The notes under the pieces: model-generated
Databases searched by the model: none
What the model saw: only the letters and a program-made list of their open reading frames with translations
What the model was told of the DNA's origin: nothing
Made by a program: the position numbers and the translations under genes
Origin: DAOUJI01 sp965224415
Lineage (GTDB): Bacteria; Chloroflexota; Dehalococcoidia; Lucifugimonadales; JAGWBF01
Length of the DNA stretch: 64,000 nt
NCBI GenBank assembly: GCA_965224415.1
Contig: CBDCZB010000005.1
Span: forward strand, 434,001-498,000
Direction of reading: 5' to 3'
Part shown: positions 50,791 through 59,457 of the stretch, piece by piece
How the letters are laid out: the number at the start of each line of letters is the position of its first letter
Position numbering within the stretch: position 1 is the first letter of the stretch

Positions 50791-53247
50791 ATGGCTGGTC
50801 TGGACGCTGAGACCTTCCGGAAAATCCTCCTATTGGAGGCCAGCCGGAGTTTTGACGACAAAGCGGTCGGAGGCGGCATGGACCTTTTCCTCCAACACTG
50901 GGCCGACGACCTCCCCTCCCTGTGGGGAGAGAAGCCGCCCAACGGCTCTTACGCCCGCCTGTCCAAGGCAAAGCGCAAGGCATGGGTGGAGGGCTGGCTG
51001 GCTAGGCTGAATGGTGCCGCCCCGGAGCCTAAAGCCCCTAAAACTTCCACGACTCCCCAGCCCCCTTACAGGGAAGCCGGCGCCGAGCCGGCCCCGCTGC
51101 GCTCGGATGTTATAGGGGCAGTCGGGTTGGGGCTGGACTCCCCCGCCAGCCGCCTGCGCGGTGTGGACGTGAAGCTCTCGGCCAAGTTGAAGCGCATCGG
51201 CGTCTCTACCATCAGAGACTTGCTGTTCCTCATGCCCCGGAGGCATAACGACTTTGCCAAAACGGCCAAAATCAGTGGGCTGGTCCCGGGTGAAGAGCAG
51301 ACCGTAATCGCCACGGTCTGGGAGGCCAGGGAGACCTCACTGGGCCGTAAGCTGAAAGCCGCTGAGGCCGTGTTGTCCGACGAAACGGGCAACATCCGCG
51401 CCGTATGGTTTGGACAGCCATACCTGATCCGCACCTTGAAGCCCAACTCCAGGATCGCAGTCAGCGGCAAGGTGGACATCTTCAAAGGCCAACGCCAGTT
51501 TAGTTCCCCAGAGTTCGAGATTCTCGACCGGGGTGACGTGTCAATTCACACCGGGAGGCTCGTCCCCGTCTATCCCTCGACCGAGGGGCTGACCCCTCGG
51601 CGAATCCGGACCATAGTATGGCAGGCCTTGGAGGAGTGGTCCCACCTGCTGGAAGACCCTTTGCCCGAGGAGATCAGGAAGCGACTAAAGCTGCAGCCGC
51701 TCCATGCGGCCTTGCGCCAAGCCCACTACCCGCCGGATATGGCCGCTTTCGAATCTGCCCGACAACGGCTGGCCTTCGACGAGCTCTTCATGATGCAGCT
51801 GGTGTTGCTCACCCGCCGGAAGTCCTGGCAGGAACAGTCAGACGGCGTATCGGTTGCTCCGCCGCCGGGGATGCTCGACGGGTTCTTCTCCTCCCTGCCC
51901 TTCCCGCTGACCGCAGCCCAGGAACGGTGTGTGGCAGAGGTGTTGGGCGACATGCGCAACCCAGCTCCGCCCATGAACAGGCTTTTGCAGGGAGACGTGG
52001 GCAGCGGCAAGACGGTGGTGGCTCTAGCTGCTCTTCTCGCCGCCGCTGCCAGCGGCTTCCAAGGCTCCATTATGGCCCCAACCGAAGTGTTGGCCGAGCA
52101 GCATTTCGCCACGGTGACCAAGCTGCTGGGCGGCTTGGCCCTGTCGGAGGAAGGCGACAACCTGATTGGCGTAGAGTTGAGCGGATTCCCTAGGCCCGTG
52201 ACCGTGGGGCTTATGACCGGAAGCGTCAAGGCCTCCACCAAGCGGACCCTCAGGAAGAAGGCGGCGGACGGCAGTCTGGACATCCTAGTGGGCACCCACG
52301 CCATAATCCAGCAGGGTGTGGACCTTCCCAAGCTGGCCTTGGCGGTGGTGGACGAGCAGCACAGGTTCGGGGTCATGCAGCGGGCTGCTTTAAGGCAGAA
52401 GGGGGAGATAAGCCCTCACCTGATTGCATTGTCGGCGACTCCCATACCACGCACTCTGGCCCTGACCCTCTACGGCGACCTGGACGTGTCCACCCTGGAC
52501 CAGCTTCCGCCCGGCCGCCAGGAAATCATGACACGTCGAGTTCCAGAGGAACGGAGAGACGGAGCCTATGGTTTCGTCCGTAAAGAGGTTATGAACGGAC
52601 GTCAGGCCTTCGTGGTATGCCCGCTGATAGAGGAGTCGGAAGCCGTGGAGGCCCGGGCGGCCACGGCGGAATACGAGCGATTGTCCACTGAAGTCTTCCC
52701 CGACCTGCGGGTGGACCTGCTCCACGGCAAGATGAGTTCGCGGCAGAAGGAACAGGTCATGTCCAAGTTTCGAGACGGCGAGACAGACATCCTAGTGTCT
52801 ACTGCCGTGGTGGAGGTGGGTATAGACGTTCCCAACGCTACGGTCATGTTGGTGGAGGCGGCCCACAGGTTCGGCGTGGCCCAGCTTCACCAGTTCCGAG
52901 GACGTGTGGGGCGGGGCGAGCACAAGAGCTACTGCCTTCTGCTGGCCGACGTCTCCACCGCCGACGCAAACCAGCGTCTCTCCGCCGTCGAAAGCATCCA
53001 CGACGGGTTCCGGCTGGCCGAGGTTGATCTGGAAATTAGAGGCCCCGGAGACGCCTTCGGCACCCGCCAGAGCGGCCTCCCCGACCTACGGGTGGCCCGT
53101 CCTTCAGACAGGGACCTTCTCCAGTCTGCACGCACCGAGGCCGCCAGGCTGCTGGACGAGGACCCAGACCTCCAAGCCCCCGACCACGCTCCCCTGGCGT
53201 CCGCCGCCACAAAGTTCATGGAAGCCGTCGGCACAGACGCCAGCTAG
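50791..53247 (+). CDS. recG: ATP-dependent DNA helicase RecG
   Basis: This protein of about 818 aa remodels stalled forks. After a 110-residue N-terminal extension, GVDVKLSAKLKRIGVSTIRDLLFLMPRRHND begins the wedge domain. The helicase has PFPLTAAQERC, GDVGSGKTVVALAAL (Walker A), DEQHRFGVMQR, ALSATPIPRTLALT, STAVVEVGIDVPNATVMLVE and QFRGRVGRG. SLFAD-like C-terminal sequence (EVDLEIRGPGDAFGTRQSG) is present. The start at 50791 lacks a clear Shine-Dalgarno. A longer form to 50728 is possible. Confidence 0.93.
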   Translation: MAGLDAETFRKILLLEASRSFDDKAVGGGMDLFLQHWADDLPSLWGEKPPNGSYARLSKAKRKAWVEGWLARLNGAAPEPKAPKTSTTPQPPYREAGAEPAPLRSDVIGAVGLGLDSPASRLRGVDVKLSAKLKRIGVSTIRDLLFLMPRRHNDFAKTAKISGLVPGEEQTVIATVWEARETSLGRKLKAAEAVLSDETGNIRAVWFGQPYLIRTLKPNSRIAVSGKVDIFKGQRQFSSPEFEILDRGDVSIHTGRLVPVYPSTEGLTPRRIRTIVWQALEEWSHLLEDPLPEEIRKRLKLQPLHAALRQAHYPPDMAAFESARQRLAFDELFMMQLVLLTRRKSWQEQSDGVSVAPPPGMLDGFFSSLPFPLTAAQERCVAEVLGDMRNPAPPMNRLLQGDVGSGKTVVALAALLAAAASGFQGSIMAPTEVLAEQHFATVTKLLGGLALSEEGDNLIGVELSGFPRPVTVGLMTGSVKASTKRTLRKKAADGSLDILVGTHAIIQQGVDLPKLALAVVDEQHRFGVMQRAALRQKGEISPHLIALSATPIPRTLALTLYGDLDVSTLDQLPPGRQEIMTRRVPEERRDGAYGFVRKEVMNGRQAFVVCPLIEESEAVEARAATAEYERLSTEVFPDLRVDLLHGKMSSRQKEQVMSKFRDGETDILVSTAVVEVGIDVPNATVMLVEAAHRFGVAQLHQFRGRVGRGEHKSYCLLLADVSTADANQRLSAVESIHDGFRLAEVDLEIRGPGDAFGTRQSGLPDLRVARPSDRDLLQSARTEAARLLDEDPDLQAPDHAPLASAATKFMEAVGTDAS

Positions 53248-53294
53248 AGGGAGCCACCTTAAAGACAGGAAAGTTTTTGTCGTGCCCCAACCGT

Positions 53295-53323
53295 TTGACG
53301 CTCCCGTGGGCGTGAAGTAGAAT
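53295..53323 (+). promoter_or_regulatory. Promoter of the VOC-argS unit
   Basis: TTGACG (53295-53300), exactly 17 nt, TAGAAT (53318-53323), both 5 of 6 to consensus, 65 nt before the VOC gene. Confidence 0.6.
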
Positions 53324-53387
53324 TATGCCTCTTGTCGTAGGAGACGCATACGGCGTCCACGGTTCTGGTCAGTAAGGAGGCCCTGTA

Positions 53388-53786
53388 ATGTTCAAGAATG
53401 TTCACCACGTCCACTACGCTGTCCACAACCGGGACGACATGGTCGCCTATATCGAAGAGAACTTCGGCCTCAAGCCTGAAAAGCTGGAAGACCTGGGAGA
53501 CATGGGGAAAGACGCCCTCTACAAAGTCGGCCCCACGCTGATTGAAATAACCGAGCCCGGCGACCCCAACAGCGGGCTGGCCCAGTTCCTGCAGAAGAAT
53601 GGGCCGGGCGTCTACCACGTGTCCTGGGCCGTGGACAACATCCGGGAAGTGTCCGCAGGCTTGGCCGCGAAGGGCAACAAGATGAGGGGTGAGGGCGGAG
53701 TCACCAACAGCCCGCGTGGCTACCTGGCCGCCAACATCGAACCTGAGTCGTCCCTGGGCCTCTGGTTCCAGATGTCCGAGGGATAG
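53388..53786 (+). CDS. VOC-family protein, methylmalonyl-CoA epimerase-like
   Basis: This 132-aa protein has two beta-alpha-beta-beta-beta units. Likely metal ligands are His in VHHVHYAVHN, Glu in TLIEITEPG, His in GVYHVSWAVDNI and Glu in AANIEPESS. This spacing resembles methylmalonyl-CoA epimerase and glyoxalase-type enzymes. No mutase genes are nearby, so the substrate is open. ATG after AAGGAGG. argS follows after 28 bp. Confidence 0.8.
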   Translation: MFKNVHHVHYAVHNRDDMVAYIEENFGLKPEKLEDLGDMGKDALYKVGPTLIEITEPGDPNSGLAQFLQKNGPGVYHVSWAVDNIREVSAGLAAKGNKMRGEGGVTNSPRGYLAANIEPESSLGLWFQMSEG

Positions 53787-53814
53787 CCGAACCTCTGTCG
53801 GGTTGAACATAGAC

Positions 53815-55497
53815 ATGCCTTCCGCGCCAGTCCACCGAGACCTCATCGTCGAGAAAATCCGCACCGCTCTGGCGGAAGCTCGCGACGCGGGCGTCCTCAA
53901 CCTGGAGACGCTGCCCGACATCGCCGTCGAGCGGCCGGCCAACCCTGAGCATGGAGATTTCGCCACCAGCCTGCCTCTGCGGCTGGCCAAGTCCCATCGC
54001 GTCAACCCGCTGAAAATCGCCGAGGAGATCGCATCTCGTATAGATACAGGCCGAGAGGTGAAGGAAGTGTGGGCCGCGCCTCCAGGCTTCGTCAACTTCC
54101 GCCTTGACGATGCTTGGTTAATCTCCCAGGTCGAGTCCATCCTTCAGGACGGGGACGACTACGGCAGGCGCGCTGTCGGTGAAGGGCACAAGGCGCTGGT
54201 CGAGTTCGTCAGCGTGAACCCCACGGGGCCAGTCCACGTAGGCCACGCCCGAGGCGCCGTCCTAGGCTCCAGCCTTGCCTCCGTGATGGAAGCGGCGGGG
54301 TACGACGTGACCAGGGAGTATTACGTCAACGACGCGGGAAGCCAGATGGAGAATTTCTACGTATCTGTGCTGTCCAGGTACGAGGAAGTCCTCGGCAAGG
54401 ACTCGGAGTTCCCGGCCAACGGCTACCGGGGAGATTATGTGAGGGATCTGGCCCAGGAGATAGTGGATGAGCACGGCGACAGCTTCCTCTCCATGCCGAG
54501 GGACGAGGCCTTACGCCAAATTGGAGCCATAAGCCGCGAAAAGATGATCGCCCTCATCAAAGACGACCTGGAACAAATTGGCGTGCGTTTCGACAACTGG
54601 TTCTCCGAAGGGACCCTGTTCGACGGCGGCGAATACGACGCTGTGATGGAGCTTCTCAAAGACGGTGGCCACGTCGTCGAACGGGAAGGCGCCCAGTGGT
54701 TTAACTCCACGGCCCTGGGTGAGGACAAGGACAACGTGCTGGTCAGGTCAACCGGAGCGCCGACCTACTTTGCCTCCGACATCGCCTACCACCACAACAA
54801 GTTCCAGGGACGAGGGTTCGACCAGTGCATCAACATCTGGGGCGCTGACCACCAGGGGCACGTGCCCAGGGTTAAAGCCGCCGTGTCAGCCCTGGGGGTG
54901 GAGCCGGACCGGCTGACGGTGATGATTTCCCAGATGGTGACGCTGAAACGGGGCGACGAGGTGGTCCGGGCCTCAAAGCGCACAGGCGAGTTCGTCACCT
55001 TGCGGGAACTGGTGGACGAGGTGGGGGCAGACGCCTGCCGCTACTTCTTCCTGGCGCGCACTCCTTCCACCCAGATGGAGTTCGACCTGGAGCTTGCCAA
55101 GAAGGAGTCCGTGGACAACCCGGTGTACTACGTCCAGTACGGGTATGCACGGATAGCCGGAATCCTGCGCAACGCTGTGGAGCAGGGAATCGATTGGAGC
55201 GGCGGAGACGTGTCGCTCCTCACCCATGAGAGCGAACTGGCCCTGGTGCGGAAGATGACCCACCTGCCAGAGCTGGTGGAGACGATGGCCCGCAACCTGG
55301 AACCCCACCACCTGACCTATTACGCGACGGAGCTTGCCACGGCCTTCCACTGGTTCTACGACAACTGCCGTGTTCTGTCCAGCGCCCCCGCCGACCAGGA
55401 GCTAACGCTGGCTCGGCTGAAGCTGGTGGATGCGGCCAGGACCGTCCTCTCCCGCACCTTGGCCCTCATGGGGATGCAGACCCCCGACCGTATGTAG
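53815..55497 (+). CDS. argS: Arginyl-tRNA synthetase
   Basis: This 560-aa class I synthetase charges tRNA-Arg. The N-terminal Add-1 domain (IAVERPANPEHGDFATSLPLRLAK) leads to the HIGH motif as NPTGPVHVGHARGAVLG. The KMSKS position holds VVRASKRTGEFVTLRELVDEVG. Also YYVNDAGSQM, INIWGADHQGHVPRVKA and the C-terminal DALR domain (HHLTYYATELATAFHWFYDNCRV). ATG at 53815 is the conserved start. Confidence 0.95.
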   Translation: MPSAPVHRDLIVEKIRTALAEARDAGVLNLETLPDIAVERPANPEHGDFATSLPLRLAKSHRVNPLKIAEEIASRIDTGREVKEVWAAPPGFVNFRLDDAWLISQVESILQDGDDYGRRAVGEGHKALVEFVSVNPTGPVHVGHARGAVLGSSLASVMEAAGYDVTREYYVNDAGSQMENFYVSVLSRYEEVLGKDSEFPANGYRGDYVRDLAQEIVDEHGDSFLSMPRDEALRQIGAISREKMIALIKDDLEQIGVRFDNWFSEGTLFDGGEYDAVMELLKDGGHVVEREGAQWFNSTALGEDKDNVLVRSTGAPTYFASDIAYHHNKFQGRGFDQCINIWGADHQGHVPRVKAAVSALGVEPDRLTVMISQMVTLKRGDEVVRASKRTGEFVTLRELVDEVGADACRYFFLARTPSTQMEFDLELAKKESVDNPVYYVQYGYARIAGILRNAVEQGIDWSGGDVSLLTHESELALVRKMTHLPELVETMARNLEPHHLTYYATELATAFHWFYDNCRVLSSAPADQELTLARLKLVDAARTVLSRTLALMGMQTPDRM

Positions 55498-55499
55498 AC

Positions 55500-56279
55500 C
55501 TATACCGCCATGATGTGGTATCCGGCGTCCACGGGGATTATGGAGCCGGTTATCCCCGACGCCAGCTCACTGCATAGGAACAGCGCCGCCGCCGCCACCT
55601 CTTCCCTGGTTATGTTGCGCTTAAGAGGGGCCTTTTCCTGATGCATCTTCTTCATGTCGAGAAATCCGTGAATGCCCCTGGCCGCCAGGGTGTCCAGAGG
55701 CCCGGCGGAGATGGCGTTTACACGGACGTTCCGGTCCCCGTATTCCGCCGCCAGCTGCTTCACCTCGTTCTCCAGGGCGGCTTTGGCCGTGCCCATGATG
55801 TTGTAGCCGGGGAACACCCTGTCCGATGCCTGGAAAGTTAACGTGACCACGCTGCCGCCGCCGGACTGTTCCATCAGCGGCCCAGCATAGCGCACCAGGG
55901 GTATCAGCGAATAGGCTGAGATGTCCAGGGCGAGGCGAAACCCCTCCCGACCCGTTTCGGAAAATTCCCCTCCCAGGTCTTCTCTGTTGGCGAAGGCGAC
56001 GCTGTGGACCAGGAAGTCCAGTCCGCCGAAGCCTTCTCCCACCTGTTGCACCGCCGACTCTATGTTGGAGTCTTCGCTTACATCGCACTCCAGGAGAAGA
56101 GGGTCGTCCAACGAGGCTGCCAGCTTCTCCACCCGGTCCTTGAGACGCTCGTTTTGGTAGGTCAGGGCCAATCTCGCTCCGGCCTGTCCCAGCATTTCTG
56201 CTATGGCCCAAGCGATGCTCCGGTTGTTGGCCACGCCGAGGACCAGGCCCTTCTTCCCCGATAGATCAATGGCGTACAT
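55500..56279 (-). CDS. fabI: Enoyl-[acyl-carrier-protein] reductase FabI
   Basis: This 259-aa SDR enzyme completes fatty-acid elongation with NADH. From ATG 56279 (GGGAG Shine-Dalgarno) it reads LVLGVANNRSIAWAIAEMLG, the FabI-type nucleotide loop. The catalytic Tyr159 and Lys166 are in PGYNIMGTAKAALE. The second, upstream tyrosine of E. coli FabI (Tyr146) is Phe149 here. C-terminus ITGSIIPVDAGYHIMAV is standard. Convergent with argS, 2 bp apart. Confidence 0.93.
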   Translation of the reverse strand: MYAIDLSGKKGLVLGVANNRSIAWAIAEMLGQAGARLALTYQNERLKDRVEKLAASLDDPLLLECDVSEDSNIESAVQQVGEGFGGLDFLVHSVAFANREDLGGEFSETGREGFRLALDISAYSLIPLVRYAGPLMEQSGGGSVVTLTFQASDRVFPGYNIMGTAKAALENEVKQLAAEYGDRNVRVNAISAGPLDTLAARGIHGFLDMKKMHQEKAPLKRNITREEVAAAALFLCSELASGITGSIIPVDAGYHIMAV

Positions 56280-56542
56280 CCCGACATCTCCCTTGGTTTC
56301 GATGCGCAGCGCCCGTGCGGGCGGCGCCCAACAGTATACCACCGTGGGAACGGTGTCTTTTCATTGCCATTCTGAGGAGTGCAGCGACGAAGAATCTAAA
56401 GCGCTCCGTTGCAACCATTGTGACAGCGCATGTACGAGGTTCTCAACGGAGGATTTCAGATTCGTCACTCCACGCCGCTCCGTTCAGAATTGAGCGATAA
56501 CGATAGGGTTGGACTTGGGAAAGGGGAATCGCGGAGGGAATG
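56280..56542. repeat. Intergenic region with dispersed repeat
   Basis: About 260 bp with no gene. CATTCTGAGGAGTGCAGCGA followed by CGAAGAATCT (about 56369-56398), and a partial inverted copy near 56455-56490 (CAGATTCGTCACTCC...TTCAGAAT), form a long imperfect palindrome of the CATTCTGAGCGAAGCGAAGAATCT type seen in many bacteria. Confidence 0.5.
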
Positions 56543-57529
56543 CTATGTGAACTGGGGTGCGACTTGGCCCAGAAAGCGGTCCAGTTGTGCTTCAGGATGG
56601 AAGGAGGCGAACCGCATTACCAGCGTGCCTGCCCCGGCGTCCACGTAACGCGACATCCGTTCCGAAATCTGTTCGGCGGGCCCGAAGGGACCCCACCTAG
56701 TACCCCATATATTGGAGCCGTAGTACATGGTTAGGTACTCTTCCGCCTCCCGAGTAGCCTGCTCAGGGTCGTCGTTGATGTTGACGGTCATGTAGAAGAC
56801 GGGCTCCATCCGGTGATAGTCGCGTCCCATCTCCTCAGTGTATGTGCGGATTTTGGCGCAGAGCAGGGCGTACTCATCGGGAGTATCGGAAATGGAGATG
56901 AAGCCGTCGCCCAGTCTGGCCACGCGCTTATACTGGGCCTCGCGCTGTGCCCTGTAGTGGGCGGCGATCAGAATAGGGACTCCGCCACTCTGAACGGGCA
57001 GAGGTTCCATGCTGACGGACCGCAGCTGAAAGTGGCGGCCGTCGTGGTCCAGGGGTTCCCCAGAGCCCAGCCCTTTCAGGATGGTCACCGTCTCTTCGAG
57101 CCTGGAGGCGCGGCGTTTCGGGTCAACTCCGGCAGCTTCCCACTCCCGTTGTTGGGCTTCGTTGAAAGCCCCTCCGACGGCCACGCCCAACAAGGCCCTT
57201 CCCCGGGAAATCACGTCGAGGGTTGCAGCCGCCTGCGCCAGTTGCACCGGGTGCCGCAACGACGCGAGGAGCGCAGCCGTTCCCAGCCGGACTCGTTGGG
57301 TAACTGCCGCCGCCGCTCCAAGGGTCGTGATGGGGTCGAGGCGAGGCTTGGCGGTAAGGCTGTCTCCCACCCATACGGAGTCGAAACCGGCCTCGTCGGC
57401 GGCCTTGGCCAGGGACAACGTCAACGCCGCGTCGGGAGGGCGGCCGTTGGCGGCCATGACCAGTCCGCGGGTTGGAAGCAGCAGGCCGAGCCTTGGCTTG
57501 AGACGGCCCGGTTCAGGCAGAGACGAGAT
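56543..57529 (-). CDS. Luciferase-like F420-dependent oxidoreductase (start uncertain)
   Basis: The frame has the TIM-barrel LLM fold: RLGLLLPTRGLVM (first strand), KAADEAGFDSVWVGDS, TQRVRLGTAALLASLRHPVQLAQ, DVISRGRALLGVAVGG and a conserved tail. Only ATG 57457 is a standard start, but it removes the first strand. Upstream frame is open and reaches an ATC at 57529, exactly 6 nt after GGGGAGGAG. So the gene may begin at ATC or CTG, or carry a base change. It is the last of the F420 block, so cofactor F420 is likely. Confidence 0.78.
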   Translation of the reverse strand: MSSLPEPGRLKPRLGLLLPTRGLVMAANGRPPDAALTLSLAKAADEAGFDSVWVGDSLTAKPRLDPITTLGAAAAVTQRVRLGTAALLASLRHPVQLAQAAATLDVISRGRALLGVAVGGAFNEAQQREWEAAGVDPKRRASRLEETVTILKGLGSGEPLDHDGRHFQLRSVSMEPLPVQSGGVPILIAAHYRAQREAQYKRVARLGDGFISISDTPDEYALLCAKIRTYTEEMGRDYHRMEPVFYMTVNINDDPEQATREAEEYLTMYYGSNIWGTRWGPFGPAEQISERMSRYVDAGAGTLVMRFASFHPEAQLDRFLGQVAPQFT

Positions 57530-57565
57530 GGTGGCTCCTCCCCTTTGGGGTGCAGGCCGTAAGGA

Positions 57566-57736
57566 CTACTGCTTCCAGGAAACGGCCCAGTCGGCGGTGA
57601 TCCCGTGTTCGGTGTGGTTGATCGTCTGCTGCTCGAAGATCCTTATGGCCGCAGTCCTCAAGTTAGCGTCCGCGGGGTCGGCTGTCGCGGACAGCATGTG
57701 TCCACACAGTCGGCAGGTAATTTCTATCTTGGCCAT
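57566..57736 (-). CDS. Small CxxC protein
   Basis: From ATG 57736 (upstream AGAGGTGG) a 56-aa protein with a single CRLCG motif near residue 8 and a His-rich end (NHTEHG). It could bind one metal with His/Cys but has just one CxxC. It lies between cofC and the oxidoreductase on the same strand. Unknown function. Confidence 0.6.
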   Translation of the reverse strand: MAKIEITCRLCGHMLSATADPADANLRTAAIRIFEQQTINHTEHGITADWAVSWKQ

Positions 57737-57751
57737 GTCGGCGCCCACCTC

Positions 57752-58426
57752 TCAGTTGGTCTTTGGACAGCGTTGGTCTAATTGGCCGGGAATAAACCCG
57801 GGCTTTTTGGTCTCGCAGGCCTCCAAGTCGGCGGGCGTGTCCAAATCGAAGGCGAGTCCGATGCTGTAGTATATCGCAACGGGGATTCGTAGAAAACCCG
57901 CTTGCTCCAGGTGGAGCTTGAAGCTGTCAGGACCCATCTTGAAGCTGAACGTGTCGGCCAGTTGCGGAGGCAGAAGAATCCCGTTGGTGCCGCCGTCATT
58001 GCCGGCTGGCGCCAGCGTCAGGTTCTTGAGATTCCCCGATGCCTCCAGCATCCCGTGAACGTCCTCGGCGGTGAGCAGAGGCAGGTCGGCGGGCAGGAAC
58101 AGTCCCGGCCTTCCCGATTCCGCCGCCCGGCGGAATCCCAGAGTCAGGGCGTCGTTGAGGCCCTGGCCACCGTCGTTCAGCCATACGGCGTCTTCCGACT
58201 CCGTGGCTTCCTGGACCTCCTGGTCCCCTCCCACAACCCAGGTCGCGTCTATGGAGGGGCCGCGGACGGAACTGATCCTGGCTTGGGTGATGGTCTTGAG
58301 AACGTGGATAAGCAAGTCCAGCGTAAGAGACTTTCGCTGAGGCGCTGATAGGCGGCTTTCCAGGCGCGTCTTAGCCTGGTCCAGAGGTTTCATGGGAATT
58401 ATGACTGCAACGGTCGATGCGCTCAC
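57752..58426 (-). CDS. cofC: 2-Phospho-L-lactate guanylyltransferase CofC
   Basis: This 224-aa enzyme activates phospholactate or PEP with GTP for coenzyme F420. IIPMKPLDQAKTRLESRLS is the nucleotide loop. LFLPADLPLLTAEDV has the metal-binding Asp pair, and APAGNDGGTNGILLPP is the CofC signature, with FKMGPDSFKLHLEQA and FDLDTPADL after it. It follows cofD by 10 bp. Confidence 0.92.
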   Translation of the reverse strand: MSASTVAVIIPMKPLDQAKTRLESRLSAPQRKSLTLDLLIHVLKTITQARISSVRGPSIDATWVVGGDQEVQEATESEDAVWLNDGGQGLNDALTLGFRRAAESGRPGLFLPADLPLLTAEDVHGMLEASGNLKNLTLAPAGNDGGTNGILLPPQLADTFSFKMGPDSFKLHLEQAGFLRIPVAIYYSIGLAFDLDTPADLEACETKKPGFIPGQLDQRCPKTN

Positions 58427-58436
58427 TCCCCCGCTC

Positions 58437-59399
58437 CTACCCCTGACGCCGGTCCAACGGACTTACGGACTCGGCGATGTCTAGGATGCGCATGGCCAAC
58501 CGTGTCTTGTCCCAGTCCGTTTCCATGACCGTAGGCGCTGTCTCGGCCCGCATCCCCAGCCGCTCTATGGCTGGAGCGTGGGCTTCATCCACCTCGTCTA
58601 TTACGAACACGTCGCAGATGTCCGCGTATTGTCGGGCGACTCCTACGCACGACACGTCGTGGCCCAACTCCTCCAGCAACTTAGCCGCCGGGCCCCGCAA
58701 CGCCTCACCGCCCACTATGGGGCTGACCGCGATGCGCGGGCCGGTGAATCCTCCTATGGCGTCTCGGACTCCTCGCACTGCCAGGATAGGCGCCACGCTG
58801 AGGAAGGGGTTGGAGGGAGCGAACACCAGGACATCCGCCGTTTCCAGGGCGGTCTGGAATCCAGGACTGGGAACCGCTCCGGCGCTGTCGTCGAACCGTA
58901 TCCGGTGTGCCTTGGGCTCGCATCTCCGCTGCACGAAATACACCTGAAAGGGCAGATCTCCCTCGTCTGTGTCCACCATCGTCCGCAGGGGGTCGTTGGT
59001 CATGGGCACGATGGGTTGGCGGACTCCCAGCAGGCTGCACAACTCTCTGGTTACATCCGATAAAGTATAGCCCTCGTTTAACAATTGGGTGCGTTTGATG
59101 TGGGTCGCCAAGTCCTTGTCCCCCAGGTTAAACCAGGTGGGGTTGCCGTAGCGGCCCAACATGTCCAGAGCTTGGAATGTGTCTCTCGCCACGCCCCATC
59201 CCGTTACGGTGTTGGTCAAGCCGGCCAGGGCGTACATGACGGTGTCCAGATCGGGGGATACATGGAGGCCGTGGAAGGTCTCGTCGTCTCCAGTGTTGAC
59301 CACGATGGTGAGCCTGTCCGGCGGAAGCGCGTGGGACAATCCCAGCGCCAGCTTGGCGCCGCCGACTCCGCCCGCCAAGGCCAGGACTGAGCGGGTCAT
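58437..59399 (-). CDS. cofD: 2-Phospho-L-lactate transferase CofD
   Basis: This 320-aa enzyme transfers the activated phospholactyl group to Fo. ALAGGVGGAKLALGLSHAL is the start motif, IVVNTGDDETFHGLHVSPDLDTVMYALAG and FNLGDKDLATHIKRTQLL are diagnostic. VFAPSNPFLSVAPILAVRGV and SPIVGGEALRGPAAKLLEELG follow. It lies between cofH and cofC. Confidence 0.95.
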   Translation of the reverse strand: MTRSVLALAGGVGGAKLALGLSHALPPDRLTIVVNTGDDETFHGLHVSPDLDTVMYALAGLTNTVTGWGVARDTFQALDMLGRYGNPTWFNLGDKDLATHIKRTQLLNEGYTLSDVTRELCSLLGVRQPIVPMTNDPLRTMVDTDEGDLPFQVYFVQRRCEPKAHRIRFDDSAGAVPSPGFQTALETADVLVFAPSNPFLSVAPILAVRGVRDAIGGFTGPRIAVSPIVGGEALRGPAAKLLEELGHDVSCVGVARQYADICDVFVIDEVDEAHAPAIERLGMRAETAPTVMETDWDKTRLAMRILDIAESVSPLDRRQG

Positions 59400-59457
59400 G
59401 TCCCTACGTTGAGGCGGTCCCGGTAACCTCTTCCTTGACTAGCCGAGACCCTCAGAC

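Noticed and set aside
55830..55860. FabI Tyr146-to-Phe change as a loss of activity
   Set aside because: The catalytic Tyr159 and Lys166 are intact. The upstream tyrosine is not essential in the family.
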